Shown here in pieces: positions 32,501-45,700 of a DNA stretch of 64,000 nt. A program made the position numbers and the translations under genes. The DNA comes from Bryoerythrophyllum caledonicum (lineage: Eukaryota; Streptophyta; Bryopsida; Pottiales; Pottiaceae): assembly GCA_963971425.1 (NCBI GenBank), contig OZ020514.1, positions 16,311,218 through 16,375,217 on the forward strand. The letters are read 5' to 3'. The number at the start of each line of letters is the position of its first letter. The first letter of the stretch is position 1. A model generated the notes under the pieces. That model was not told where the DNA came from and ran no database searches. It saw only the letters and a program-made list of their open reading frames with translations.

Positions 32501-33400
32501 AAAAAATGGATCCATTGTGGTGGAAGTTAATGTAGAGAAGTTCTTTGGTAGTAAGTGATATCTTGTTTTATTTAAGAGGGAACTAGTTGGAACTTGCATT
32601 GGGAGAACGCCCGGAAGAGCTAGAGGTGTATTGCAGAGGTGTTTTTGGTTGTCTTCCGGGTCCGAAAGAAGCCAAGAGGGGAAGAGATGAACTACAGAGG
32701 TGTTCCTGGTAATCTCTAGGGCACGATAGAATCTATGTGAACCCGGATTCCGGTCGAGGCCGGAGTTTACCCCCACTACAGGAAAAAGCCTGATGTGTAA
32801 GTCTAGAAGGAGTCCTCTTTAGTAAACTGGGACACGTGCTCCGGAGATTCACAATAGTACTTACCGGAATGTTGTTGTAGTCCGGACTTGTCTATACATG
32901 ACCGCGTCCGGAAGGCCATCCGTATGTTGTGAGAGTGGTCTAGTAGCAGCAATCAATCACCGATTAGTAGAGTAGGGAGAGTGGGTGTCCAACCACTATA
33001 AGTTCCGGAGCAATGGGTGTCTAGCCACTTAAAGTCACAAGGCAGTGGGGAATCCGGCCACTTACACAAAACAAGATCATTGGCCTTCCGGTCACTCATT
33101 TAGACCTTCCGGAAGATTCTCTGAGGAGAAACAAAGATAAACCAAACTATCCTCCTACTGTCCGGAAATTAGTTCCGGAAGCCATAGTATGAAATTACAA
33201 AATCCGGAAGGATCCAGATCTATAAAAAAGTGTATGAATAGAATAGTTAGCCAATGAACGATTGAATGGTAGTTTTTGTTGGATATTCTTAGAAAGACAA
33301 TGAATCTCTCTGTGAACAAAATCGGAGCGGTTTACTTTGAAAACATTTAGGGACGATTAAGTGTATTTTGGAGGATGTACTGATCCTACGAACTGTAACA
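29600..33400 (+). mobile_element. Gag-like-only element B
   Basis: The start CGTGGGAATCCGTTCCCACA aligns base for base with the TGTGGAAAGG-GTTCCCACT start of copies A and D and forms a perfect 7-bp hairpin. The end reads CCTACGAACTGTAACA. At about 3.8 kb it matches D in length. Flanking five bases agree only in part (GAGCC and CAACC), so the insertion is older or the ends have mutated. It splits the GC ladder of the kinase-type unit. Confidence 0.7.
30158..31796 (+). pseudogene. Gag-like protein of element B
   Basis: The domain follows copy A: LNHMGCPGLLQVAWGVKD, IRTHPKSW, FLNSIFHSEKPKRVVSKWAA and ATILGPIRGKSRIDWAW. TGA at 30380-30382 sits where copy A has a Ser-Asp just before Thr-Tyr, and an Arg codon would restore the frame. 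A frame change occurs near 30700. The second half has SSDEEG-like acidic and RKRSRF basic segments, a TGPDLLKLIYHLGWQAG helix and an Ala/Glu coiled-coil-like stretch interrupted by two TAG and one TGA. The coding region is clearly related but broken. Confidence 0.6.
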
Positions 33401-33413
33401 CAACCTCTCTTTG

Positions 33414-33645
33414 TATGCGCCCGACCTTTCACCGCGCGCACCTGGCCACTTCCAATACGCGCCCGGTAGCTCCTTGTATGCGCTCGGCCCCTTACGGTAC
33501 ATGCCCGGTCCCTTCCTGTATGCGCCTGGCCCCTTACGATATGCGCCTAGTCCCTTCTTGTATGCGCCCAGTCCCTCGCTATATGCGCTCGGCCCTTCCT
33601 AATATGTGCCCTACCCATCTCCATATGCGCTCGCCCCTTTCACGC
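33414..33645. repeat. Exact 21-bp tandem ladder, eleven units
   Basis: Eleven units begin TATGCGCcnG at 33414 and every 21 bases to 33624 without a single indel, while the sequence between cores varies. Typical units are TATGCGCCTGGCCCCTTACGA and close variants. Two DNA turns per unit would place each core on the same face. A frame through it encodes a 7-residue repeat (CMRSAPY-like), judged incidental. Confidence 0.9.
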
Positions 33646-34681
33646 GCCCACCGACTGCCTGCACGGGCGCGACAATGTAGTCAACGTGTCAGCCACATAG
33701 TTGCCTTTGTCGCAGTGGATAAATTGATTTACCTCTAATCATGGTCAAACTAGCGTAGTCCCTTATTGGAAGGATAGTTGCCTCAATTGGGCGGACATCC
33801 GGATAGATGGATACTACTGGACGGACAAATTCCAAGACAACCTAGCCCTTTGCTTACTACAAAGACATGATTCCTACAGAATTCAGATCCGGTTATGACT
33901 AGATACGGTTTTCAACCTTCTCGCAAAATTCCAAAGGAACCTGGATCCCTCACCTCTCCTTTCCACTACAATCTAGGCTTCCAAAGGTTACTCAACCATT
34001 TCTAAATGGGATACGTCGGTGACACAGCCACTTCAAGGCTTACACGAAAAGAGATAGAAAGGTGTTAAGATTAAGGACAAAAACTTAACATAAACGTGGG
34101 CAACGCATCTTATACAACTTGTAGGAAATGGTGCCCCGCACTTGGATGCTTGCAAACCCTCTTCCTAATGCTAACGTAACAGGATTCAGATTCTGAATGC
34201 AGCAGCGGCCATGCAAGGCGTCCGACCTACGCACCAAAATCCAAGTATCTCGGGTCCGCAATCTCCCAACGCTATCACGATTGGATCAACTATCGAGACC
34301 CTAACAGCCTCGCAACTAACAACTAAATACTCTCCCTTCGGAACCAACCACAGAATCCAGAAACCCCTTGATGAGTCTCGTGGACACCTCATTTCCACAA
34401 TGACCAGCTATACATTGGACAAAGCGATCCATCACAGCTGTCCTGTCACTTCTAACTACCACCAACCAGATCTGAAAGTTATAGATCAAATCCACCTTTC
34501 TCGGAACAATTTCCGCTTTTGGATAAAAATCCTACTTATCGGGTCACCGCCGTGACCGTTTAACTCTACCACTAAACTTCTAACTTCCTACGGCTAATTC
34601 TTTGAGCACAAAACAAGGCTTGGCCCTAGTCCTTGCCTACATGATCTTGATCTTTGTCCTCCTCCGACGAGTCCGAAAGCC
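33646..34681. other. Unassigned stretch between ladder and gag-like copy C
   Basis: No gene or repeat family is recognised. TCCGGA-type words (GACATCCGGATAG, GATCCGGTTATG) hint at the gag-like element family, so it may be the 3' domain of copy C, heavily diverged. Confidence 0.4.
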
Positions 34682-36426
34682 TCACCATTGAAGTTCCAAC
34701 TTGGGGTGATGCCGCTCTTTCCTTGTCGTCATTGTCCTTCGGCTTCTGAAAATCAATTTGCTCCCTTGCAAATGTCTTCTCCCCCACGTCTCAAGTGATA
34801 GTCGGTGAAGTTGACCAAGTTTTCCGCATAAGGTTGCCCTCTCGGAAACGGAGATGGTCCGCCTCTTGGAAACCTGGAAATCTGGAGTATTCTCCTCCAC
34901 CTTACCCGTCTTCCCCTTCCAAACCTCCACCTTCAGCTGAGATACCGATGGGAGCTCGTCCTTCCGCTTCTTGGAATCTAGATTCTAGACCGAGGGTTCC
35001 GAATCCGGCTTCCGGTTCCGAAACCGCAAGCACTCTCGAAAGCGCATTCCTCGGCTCCGAGTCGAGAGAGACCTTCCACTTACCTTTCCCAATGTCGTGG
35101 AAGATCCTTGCATGGATCTTCCGGCACTCCTTCAACACCTGCTCCATCTTTGTGTCGTACTCCACCAGCACTCCAACAAGCTTCTTTGCTACCGGACCAG
35201 AGTGTTTCTGGACTTCGTCAAATCCCTTGCGAACAACCTCGCCTTTAGCAACACGTCGCTCGAGTGTTGCACAAACTCTGTGACACAGGTGAGCAATCGC
35301 GGAATCATTAGCACTCTTCATCCTTCTTGTCTATGGCCACAACCAACTCTTCATCCTTCTTGTCTATGGCCGTCTTCATCTTTCGGTTTCGGTTCTCCAA
35401 GGAAATGAGACGAGCCTCCAACTCTTGCTCGTTCCGGGGTTGCAAGTTCTTCTCTTTATGCCCTCACAGCTCATCCGGTCCCACATCTCCTGCAATCGGG
35501 CATGCCTAAGCCATGATCACTTCGATCCGCTCATACTTGTCTTTCGCCTTCTTGTACCCTACCGCGATGATGTCGAAAGGATCTTCGTCCTTCCGTTCCT
35601 TACTGACCTTCATTCTGCGGATCAGAGGTGTAGTGTTGCACCTCTCAGTCTGCTTCCTCCTCTTTCTTGCGCTGGCTAATGCCGGTTGAACTTCGTCTTT
35701 GAAGGAATTCAAATCTGGTTCCTGTTCAGGTTTTGCATCCTCCCAATTGTGGCTTGCCAGCACATTGGCCGTCTCGTAGGCGGTCTTCTTGTTGTCGGGC
35801 AGCAGGTCATCATGCTAGTAGAGGTGATACAAGAATGGGAAGATTGGGGTAGGTCACACCTTCCCCAATCAGGTTAGAAACTTTCCCACCAATTTCCCTA
35901 CTATCTCTCTCCATGCTACCAATCTCTCACCTATGTACGCTCCCCATATGGTGTTGGCTAACGTGGTGGTTGTGTTAGTGGGCCAATCCGGATATAGGAT
36001 CGGGAACAAGAATTCCATCACCCTCCATACTCTTGAATCCTTACAGTCTGCCACAATCAGCCTATCCTTTGGGTTTGCCTTCCGGATAAACTTCCCATTT
36101 ATAAACAACTCCCTACAAGAGCACATATCTTTTCCTTGCATCAAGAATCCGTACACGGCACTCCAGATTGTCATGGTCCACTTCTCCGGCCTCCCTCGGA
36201 TGGTGCCCTCAAAATCGTTGGAGACTCCCACGATCAACTCCTGGACCATAAGGTCGTCGCTGAAACACCAGGGACGCTCTTGTGATCCAAAACAGCCCAT
36301 CCTCTCTGAGTCCGCGTCCAGCGCCTTCCGGTTGCGCTCGAATTTAGGAGTCATCGGGACCACAGTCCAGAGATTTACGATCGCCTCTATCGCCGCCTTG
36401 CTGCTTGTTGCCTTATTAAGCCTCAT
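34682..36426 (-). pseudogene. Gag-like protein, divergent copy C
   Basis: The first frame (36426-35869) parallels the N-terminal domain of copies A and B, with MGCFGSQERPWCF, RGRPEKWTMTIWSAVYGF, NPKDRLIVADCKDS and FLFPILYPDWPTNTTTT. In the same frame after TGA and TAG codons (Arg and Gln positions by context) it continues PTPIFPFLYHLY and NVLASHNWEDAKPE. Further down, KKLVGVLVEYDTKMEQVLKE matches the coiled-coil part of copy A (IIQFLMDHNRKMEGTWSKM). It is more distant from A, B and D than they are from each other, so it represents a second subfamily. The CACTA element at 36656 interrupts its 5' side. Confidence 0.55.
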
Positions 36427-36655
36427 CCCTACAACCCTCTACCGAATCCAAACCCTTGCTTTTCCACAAGACCCGCAAATGAATGTGCACTCAAACTCTA
36501 ACCCGCACTTCCTGATCCTAACTCGCACACGGTAGCAACCCTGGGTACGAATGCTCTGACGCACAAACTTCCTGCTTCTCACACTCGCTCACTTGCCGCT
36601 AACCAACCTCAAACATACTATAAAAGATGAGAGGGAGAACCCTAGAATGAACTAT

Positions 36656-36671
36656 CACTAGTAGAATCTGG
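36656..36671 (+). repeat. Outer CACTA left terminal inverted repeat
   Basis: CACTAGTAGAATCTGG; the paired end is at 50702-50717. Confidence 0.75.
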
Positions 36672-38704
36672 TGTATTTACGACTGTCACTTCACAACTGC
36701 AAAACAGTCGTATGTGACATGGCACGACTTGCATACAATTGCTGCAGTCGTAAAACAGGCGCAACTGTCTTTGACTCATCCCGTAGTCGTGCCGCAGTAA
36801 TTTGTATGTAGTCATATTTTTACGACTTCAAACTTTCCATCCACACGAAAATCATCCTTTGCCCTTCAAAACTTTCACTACCTCAACCCCCCTGCCTTCT
36901 TTTTCTTCTGTGGCAAGAAATCTTTTGCACGGTTTTCAATGTTGCATTGAATTTTCTCAAACACATGATTCTCAAAGCGATCTAGTTGTGCCAAGTGTCA
37001 TGATTTCATAGGAGTAGAATTCATTTTTAATGTTTAATTTGAATGTTCAACACGTTGTAAGAGTAGTGACGTAGTTGTCCCGCAGTTGACCAGTAGTTGT
37101 ATCATCATGGAAATTGAGTTGTCCCCCAGTTTTCCACTTACACACACACACACACACATCAACACTTACATCACCTTAAACTTCGGATCATCAGCACCCT
37201 GACAAGTAACAACCCCATTCAAAAGCACCACTCCTTTAGGGTTACTCACACAACTACAAGATTCCTTGCCAGTTGAACTCCAATCCACACAACAATGCTA
37301 AGTACAATCACAATGTAGGAGAGAAGAGAGCAAATTGGAGGAGACTAGAAGAACTTGCACAGAATTGCTGCAACTACAAGATTTTCTAGGAGTCTTGGCT
37401 GTGGGCAGAAGACGGCGCGCGGAGGTAAGCCGTCACACATTATATTGATCTCAAAATGCATGCATAGTCGTTTTGTAGTTGTATGTACAACTGCATATAT
37501 AAATGTCCGACTAGTGATAGTTGTTTTGTAGTTGTATCTTAGTAGTGAATTATTTGTAAACACCTTCTCAGTAGTATTAGTTATATCATAAGTTTTTTTG
37601 AACAAAATTGTAGTGTTGGCTCAAAAGTTTGCCCTTGCAATCCAGAAGTAGTTGACTAAATTATGTTATTGTATTTAAGAATGAAGAATATCACAAGGTA
37701 CTTAGAAAAATACAAAATGGAAAATCTTCATTTGTCCATACAAAATTTACAATATCGATTGTGGTTGAATGGAAGTGGTTTTAAAGTATAAGACAACTAA
37801 AATGAACGCTTTAAACATAATCACTAGAAGCTCTGTTATAAAATAATATAAATATTTTAGTACTCGTAGCTACATCTTCTTTACAATGTATAATGTTTAA
37901 AGAAAACTCATGTTGAAAGCGTCATCTATTGATTCTTCTTTTCTTAGAGTATATAAGAATGAACTAGATTCAATCTTGAAGACAAAAACGTGAGCAGCTA
38001 GAATTACATTCAATATTTTTGTGAGAAATTTGAAGTACATTTGATATTTATGTCTGCAACAAGTTTTGTATCAATTTTTTTTACGCTTTTCAACCTCAAC
38101 TCTTATCGGGTGTTTTTAAAATAATTCAATGATTTTTCATGCATGTGTTATATAAATTAAAACACAAAATTTGTAGTCTAAAAGACCAATATGTCTTTGT
38201 CTTCAAGGTCCAAATGTATTCCAAACTTTACATTGAAATTAACAAATAATGATTCATTTAAACCTACAATGTAAACCCTTTATTGTCTCCACATCATTTA
38301 GAAAATAAGCATCCAAATGCTTCTGGAATAATACCAAAATGTAATTCATTGGTTTAACTTGGCAAAGGTGCTCTACAATAATGAAACCTTTCTATGATCA
38401 AAATGACAAATTAAGGTCATGAGAATGATGTCTCCATGTTAAAAATCATCACATACAATTATACAAATATTTTTATTTAACAAACCAATTGTGATACATT
38501 GTTTGGAGTTTTTTCAGTAGACAACATCTAGTTGTAGTACACGGACAAGACTGAGGAAGAGCTTGAACCAAAGTATGGTATCTTAACCATCAAAATTCAC
38601 CTGTCCCATGCTCCAAAACTTGTCCTCTTTATACTTGTAATCCCTAACACAGTAGAAAGTGAGCGACGTACATACTTTAATGTTGGAGCAACTACAGTGC
38701 GTCT

Positions 38705-38733
38705 CACTACAAGAAAACCAGCCCAATGTGACT
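38705..38733 (+). repeat. Inner CACTA left terminal inverted repeat
   Basis: It begins CACTACAAGAAAACC and is the exact inverse of 49335-49363. Confidence 0.95.
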
Positions 38734-39449
38734 AGGTTTTATGACTACAGTTGGGCATAAACCAAAATGTGACTAGCACTGTTTCTAGTCATTTTGACTT
38801 AGTCGCTTCGGACAATCTGACTGGGGGTCATATCGGACACTTCTGGTTCCCAATACTGTGTTCCCACAGTGTTTTGGGACCTCAAAACGGGACCTGCAGT
38901 GGGACTTGGGTCCATATGACTCTATATAGTCATATATGTATGACTACACGTAGTCATCCATATGTAAATAGTGACTGAATGAATGACAATTTCTAGTGAG
39001 GTATAAGTCAACATAATACTGGTTTTATCACTACGCATAGTAGTGAGATGGTGACTAAATTGAGTCACCATTTGAGTTGGGAGAACGTGACTCTTTGGAG
39101 TCATAGTATACTAGTCACTCATATAATCTGATGACTGCATGGAGTCATAGTATACTAGTTTCATTCACTACTGGGAGAAAAATTTCAATATTAAATCGAA
39201 AGCATCTGACTAGAACTTGACTGTCCGTAGTCTAATGCAAAGATATGCCATGGAGTCGAATTTTCCATTCTTACTGTGTGTAGTCATAGATTTCAGTTTC
39301 AGATTAGGGTGATAATGAGATCTGCTGACTATTACAAGTCAAACGTGCGGTTGTGAGCACTGCATTAGGTCATACAAGTGATTTTCACACATTTCATTGA
39401 AACAGAAAATTTGTGTTCAAACAAGATGCACTCCAACTGGAAGGGGATC

Positions 39450-39774
39450 AACCTAAACTGCTTGGGAGAAGGACAGATCAATGTCCATGAACTCCGTGGG
39501 CCACAGTACAAAGTGCCCTACTGCTTGTCCTGCCAAGGTCACAGGAGGATCATCTAGATCTACGGGAGCAAATAAACTGTAGTCGTCATCTAGGCTTTTT
39601 AGCACTTCTACAGACACTGTACCTGCAATTATGGTTTTCCCGTGTAGAGAAGCCCCAGCTACATTCTGCACTTTCCCGAATGCCACAACTTTATCCTCCT
39701 CCCCTTCTTCAAGTCCTTTGAGTCTCACAGGGTCACCCATCTTGAACTCCAGGTCCTCCCCTTCTTGTATAGCC
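39450..39774 (-). CDS. TNPA-like gene, last exon, DUF8039/TNP1-like domain
   Basis: After acceptor AATATAG a frame reads KMGDPVRLKGLEEGEEDKVV, ASLHGKTI and QAVGHFVLWPTEFMDID before the stop. The pattern (a beta-rich run, then A-V-G-x-F-V-x-W-P) is that of DUF8039/TNP1 domains in plant CACTA proteins. The preceding small exon (about 40066-40156, PELKKGDPVRPK) looks like a duplicate of its start. Confidence 0.6.
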
Positions 39775-42700
39775 TATATTAAAAAAAAATACACACAATA
39801 CAAGGATTAGTTGGGACTGAATTGTTGCCTTGATACAAAGATGTACTTTTCCAAGGCTCATGGCACTTATTTAAATTCAATGACTATGAGAAGTCACATA
39901 TTCTAATGTCATTACTAATCTCAGTCACATATTCCAACTTCATGACTGTCTCTAGTCAAGCATGGTCACTCGTTCCATATGAATGACTAAAAACAGTCAC
40001 AAACTTGGCATACTGAATTTGTACAGAACTAAGACACAACATTCCAAGATGTAGCTCATGGCACTTACAGCTGAGCTCATTGGTGCGTTCACGTTTTTCT
40101 TCGGTCTCACAGGGTCACCCTTCTTCAACTCGGGGTCAGAGGTTTCTTGTACAACCTATAAAAGTAAAAAAATACACAAAACAGGGATCAGCTGGGACTG
40201 AATTGGTGCTATCAGAAATAAAAATGTGAAAATACAAGGTTGACTACACATACATGTTCACTCCCCTGTGCGTTCATGTTTCTCTTCCGCTTCCCTTTCG
40301 CGTTGTGTTGATTCTCAATGTTGCCTACCTTGCTCTTTTCAGCTTTCTCTTTGCTCCCCCGGACTGTCCTTTGCTTCTTTGTGTCATCGTGGTCTTTCTT
40401 CAGATTCTCAAGCTCTGTCAAACGCATTTTCTTCTGGGTGCGAGTGTCCTCCTTTGCAAGCTTAGAAGCCCTCAAATTTCGAGTTGAGTACACAACTGCG
40501 GCACGTCCTCCCGCCTCTGCCACGGTCACTGCACTACAATCTGGAGTGCCTCCTGCAGGGTTGTTCAAAGTTTCCGTTGTCTGTGAGTCCTTCACATCAC
40601 CTACTGCAGGAATCTCCACTGCCTTATCCGGATCTGTAGGCTGCAATTCGCACTCCCCTGCTTCCTGCAATCCCTATTAAGTACAGAGGCAACACGTCAA
40701 TAGGGATCCTCTTAGTCATTGCTTTCAATCATGAGCAATGTTCGTGATTCCGTTTAACAATGCCACACCTTCTTTACCATTCTAGTCACTTATTCAAATT
40801 CTATGACTATGAATAGTAATATATTCAAAACTGGTGACTGTGAGAAGTCACATTTTCTAACTTCATTACTAATATTGATCACGTATTCCAGATTCATGAC
40901 TGCATCTAGTAAAGCCTAGTCACTTGTTCCATATCAATGACTACAAACAGTCACGAAATCCTAGGCACATTGAATGTTGCAAGAACCAAGGCACAACACA
41001 CATCAAAATGCTATTCGTACCTGTAGTGCCAGGATACTTTCCTGAACGTTATCTGCCTTTCGTAAAGTGTCGGAGCCGGTGGACTCTGAGCTGGAGCTGC
41101 GCTTTTCACTTGCTGCCTTCGTGGGGATGACAACGGGAATCTGCAGGTGCTGCATGATGCGTTCAATGTTCTTCTCAATGGATCTCCGCCAATCACTATC
41201 GTGCTCTGGCTGTGCATCAGACGCTCGGCTACTCGGGGAGGTTTCCTTTCCCGGAATGAGTCTTCGAGGGGCATATTTGACCCGTGCAAGCTCCCTTTCA
41301 ATTTCATCCCTAGTTGGGCTTCTCTCCAGCTCAATGGCCTGCACAGGAGATGTTACATTCCCTAGTTAGTGCTGCATGATTGGTGCCAATTGTAGAGGCT
41401 TCTCTCACGATTGCAGGAATCTGCTACGTTGTCGGGTTATCACCAAAACTTCACGGGCTTCTGCAAGGCAATGAGCAAGACGTGCAGGAAGGACTGGACT
41501 TGGAAAATGTGACCAACTTCAACACAGTCTCGCGGGCTGAGGAATGAGCTGCTCCCGTCAACTGTCCTCAAAAAAGGATGGGTTAACCTGGTCGGACATC
41601 TCTATGACTAAACAGAGTCACAAATTTGAACGAGATGACTGAGAACAAGCACAAACTCGGTTTCGATGACTGCATAGTCACGAATTTGAACGAGATGACT
41701 AAAAACAAGCACAAACTCGGTTTTGATGACTGCACCTAGTCCCTTCAAGGCCTGATTTGCACTATGGCACAGTTATACAGCCTTTGAGATCAGGAGCTGT
41801 AATGGACTTCTGACAAAACTAAATATGAATAGATGCAAGTTTCTCCAAGTACCAATGATCATCTGACTTTGCTCGCAGTCTACAAAGCTTGGAATGATTG
41901 TCATGAAAGACATAAAAACATAGAGTGAAAACTCACCAAATTAGCTCGAACATATTCTTCGTTGCGCCCGGCTGAAGACGGCTTCCTCACTTGGGCTCGG
42001 CTGTATCGCAGCTTCTCTGCTTCATGCTGTTTTGTCTCCTCCAAGATGAGTTTTGACAACTTTACCCAATGGTCATGCCGAATGTGCTTTGGCTTGTCCT
42101 TCCCTTCTTGCATTCTTTTCTTCAACTGATATCTCTTCACCTTCAACTGGCCCTTCAAAATGTTGTGGAAAGCCTCCTCTGTCACCTTGCCAAGGCCCCC
42201 ATGGTACTCAAAAGTGTTGTCCACTCGTTCCTTGACAGCGAGCAACATGGAAGTGTTGAGATTCATGTAGTTGTCTTCACTGAAATCTATATCCTGCGCA
42301 TGACCTCGAAGACAAGTTAGCCACAGCGGTCGATTCTGTCCTTGCGGATGTCCTCTCAGGTCCACCTCCACAAGGTGTTTTTTGGGCCCACCTACATGCA
42401 AAACTGTAACCTCCTGAGCTTGTTGTTGCTTCAAAGCAACCTGTCGTCTGGACTTCTGGTCTCTGGAATATGAGGGTTGATCAAAGCTCTCAGTCATCTC
42501 TGATGGAGAATATGTGGAGGAGTTCACCCCGGGCTCCTGCAACTCCATCGCTCGCCTCCATTGCAGTACTTGCAGGTGCCTTTCTGCAATTTCGAGGTCC
42601 AAGCTGGTAATGGACCCATGGCAAGGAACGGCTGTAGGCAGGCCACGCGAAGAAGGTGTGTTGCCTCCCTAGTTAGGATGAATCTCAGCTGCAACATCAT

Positions 42701-45700
42701 TGCAGTAGTCGAAGGCCTCCCCTGATAGTGAATCCTCTGACATCTTGAGACGTTTTCTTTGTTGAGGTTGGGCTGCTTGCTGCGGACGTAGGCCTTGTTG
42801 ACCTGGGTTTGGGAATTCCAGAACCGGTTGGACCTCGCTTACGCACCTCCCACACAAATGGCTCGGTTGTCGGTGCTCTGCCCTACACAATGCGTTCAGC
42901 GGTAATCACAGTCAATGTTAAGGTTAGTCATTATCGCAGTGCATGTGACTAGGACCAGCCACAAATCCTAAACATACACGGAGTTTGATAGTCATCTATT
43001 CAGTTCATGTGACTGAACGCAATCAACAAATTCATTGTCAAACTGGTTCCAAGCACTCAATGAGCCTACGAAATCAACTACTCGATTATCACAAATGGTT
43101 TGCATGAAAATCTATTAATTAGCACCACAGGTGAAATGGAGAATCATTCGACACAAAAGTTCAACATAAAACTTCAACACATATCGCTGGCAGACTTGAG
43201 CAATCAATCACTCCAATGCAAATGAAGCAAACTGAGGCAATCAATGAAACCTACAGAAAAGGAGTCATGTAACAAGCCACCAAGTAAAAACCAACAAATC
43301 AGTCATATATCTTGAGCATGATATGGGTTTGGTAGTCAGAATTCTCATTCATGTGACTATGAGCAGTCATAGACCTTGGAAACATGACTACAGTTTCAAG
43401 GCAAGCAAATACAAAATCCATACCACACAATTAAACACCTACCATGGCTGCAGTTTCAAGGAAGCAAACATGACTGCATTTTCAAGCAAGCAAACACAAA
43501 ATCTTAGGCACAGATTCAGAATATAGCAAACAGTATGAATCAAACAGAATGAAGCAAACATGCTGCTGAAGTAGAGCTAAGTTTCAACCATGACTACAGT
43601 TCTAGAAAACAAGAATCACGAACAGGGCTACGTTCCAGAAAAATGAATCACGAACAATAAGAACAACAAGGAGTCGTGTAACAAGAACTAGAAGCAGAAA
43701 CCAGCATCTGTCTTACATCTTGAGCACGATACGATTTCAGTGGTCAGAATTGTTGTTCGTGTGACTACGAGCAGTCAGAGACCTCCATAACATGACTACA
43801 GTTTCTGGGCAACCATGACGATGTGGCAATCACCCCAATGCGATTTCAAGCATAATGAAGCAAACATGCTACTTAAGATGTCTCAAAGTTCCAACAATGA
43901 CTACAGTTCCAAAAAAATTAATCACGAACAGAGCTACGTTCCACAAAAATGAATCACAAACAATATGAACAAAATGGAGTTATGTAACAAGCCAAGAAGC
44001 AGAAAACAACATCAGTCAAAAAACTTGAGCTTCATACTAGTTTTGTGGTCAGAATTCTCGTTCATGTGACTAAGAGAAGTCACAGCCCTTGGAAACATGA
44101 CTGCAGTTTCAAGGCAAGCAAACACAAAATCCATGCCATAAATTCAAACACCTACTATGAATTCAGTTTCTTTGTTGCATCGTTACTGCAGTTTCAAGCA
44201 AGGAAACAGAAGATGAGCTACAGTTTCAAGCAAATGTTGCAACAGTTTCAAGCAAATGTTGCAACAATTTCAAGCTACAGAATATGAGCCACGTATCCTC
44301 TACATTAGCACTCTCTCGTGATGTTAAACTTACTCATACTACCCCCAAATGCATCGATCACATGATATTTATCGATCTCATGCTATTTGAGATTGAGCAT
44401 TCTCTATAATAAAACACACACCAGTTGGTGATCTTCACCATTTGCGAGATGTTGAAGATTGAAAACTGCCATTTTGTAACATGCAAAACTAGAGAACTAA
44501 CAAAAAATAGCATCTCCTCAAAAGAAGAATATAATCTCCAACACATCAGTAATGTATAGTAAAACAAGGCGCGGGGGTGGCAGCTCTGTACATGAGAGAA
44601 TGTGCATGCTAGCAGCAGGTAGCACCAGGTTCTGGGTAAACATGATGAGCGAGAAGCAGTCCTGGAATGAAGCAAGAAGCAAAGGAAACCTACAGGGTAT
44701 AGATTTGTTGGGCTCCATACTAGTTTTGTAGTCACAAATCTCGTTCATGTGACTATGAGCAGTCACAGAGCTTTGAAAGATGATTGGAGTTGCAGGGCAA
44801 ACAAACACCGATTTAAGGTACTTTGATGGAAGCATATATTCCAACAAATCTAGGTAGTTTGATGTTTGCAAGTGAAAACTGTGCACCCATCAGCATGTTA
44901 AAAAATCCCAATACTCAGTCAGTACACTCACCTGAGATTTTTGCTTGCCTCGATGGGGCTTTTGCACTCCTACTTGTGAGACCTCATCATCGCCATTGCC
45001 ACGCTCGTCATCATTCTCGATGTCAGTGCTCTCCGTTTTCTCCTCTTCGCTGTGCCACTCGTCGGAGCTGCTCTTCACGCTTCTCACGATTTCCTTTGAT
45101 TCCTTGCAGAGCGCGTCTTTCTGCTTCTTCCCCCGCTTGCGTGACCTTCCAGCTTTTAGTGGTGGTTGTTTAAGTCGCGAACTCCGACGCACCAGTTCCG
45201 CACCGTCGCTGCAGTTCAAGCAATCAAGAAGTCAGAACAAATTGCGGAGGTTAGGAGGACCGCGATTGCGAAGCACCTGGAATGGCTGCAGGTCGGATGG
45301 CTGTAGGGTTTTGTACGCGATTGCGAGGGGAGAGGTACGCTAACCAATCGTCAACGGCCAGTGCATTCAATGGACAGAGTTAGGGTTTAGGGTTTCGTAC
45401 CCGGGGCAGTTTTCGAGGTTGCTGGCGCCGGCGCTGCGAGTGCTCTTCGTCGCGGTCTTCCCCTCTCCTCCCCCGCTTCGGTGGTTCTCGACTCTCTCAA
45501 AGATGCTGCCAGCAGCGGGACTCCGAGCTCGTGTAGCTTGAGGGAGTTCTTGTGCAAGTTCTCCTGCCGCAGCCTCTCGTACTCAGGCACTTTGGCCTCC
45601 TCGTCTCTCGTAATCCCTTCCTCCCGTTCAGAGCCTTCAGATGCGTGGGAAACCTGCTCGCCGAAGGAGGTGTCGCCGTCAGTCGCCGAAGGCGCTTCAG

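Noticed and set aside
33361..33738. Secreted or structural protein with a 7-residue repeat (CMRSAPY-like)
   Set aside because: The frame is a by-product of the 21-bp ladder. Cores, not codons, are conserved, and the inverted ladder at 27230-27740 has similar fortuitous frames.
45385..45410. Interstitial telomere at AGGGTTTAGGGTTT
   Set aside because: Only about two units; it lies at the donor side of the first TNPA-like exon and is too short to call.
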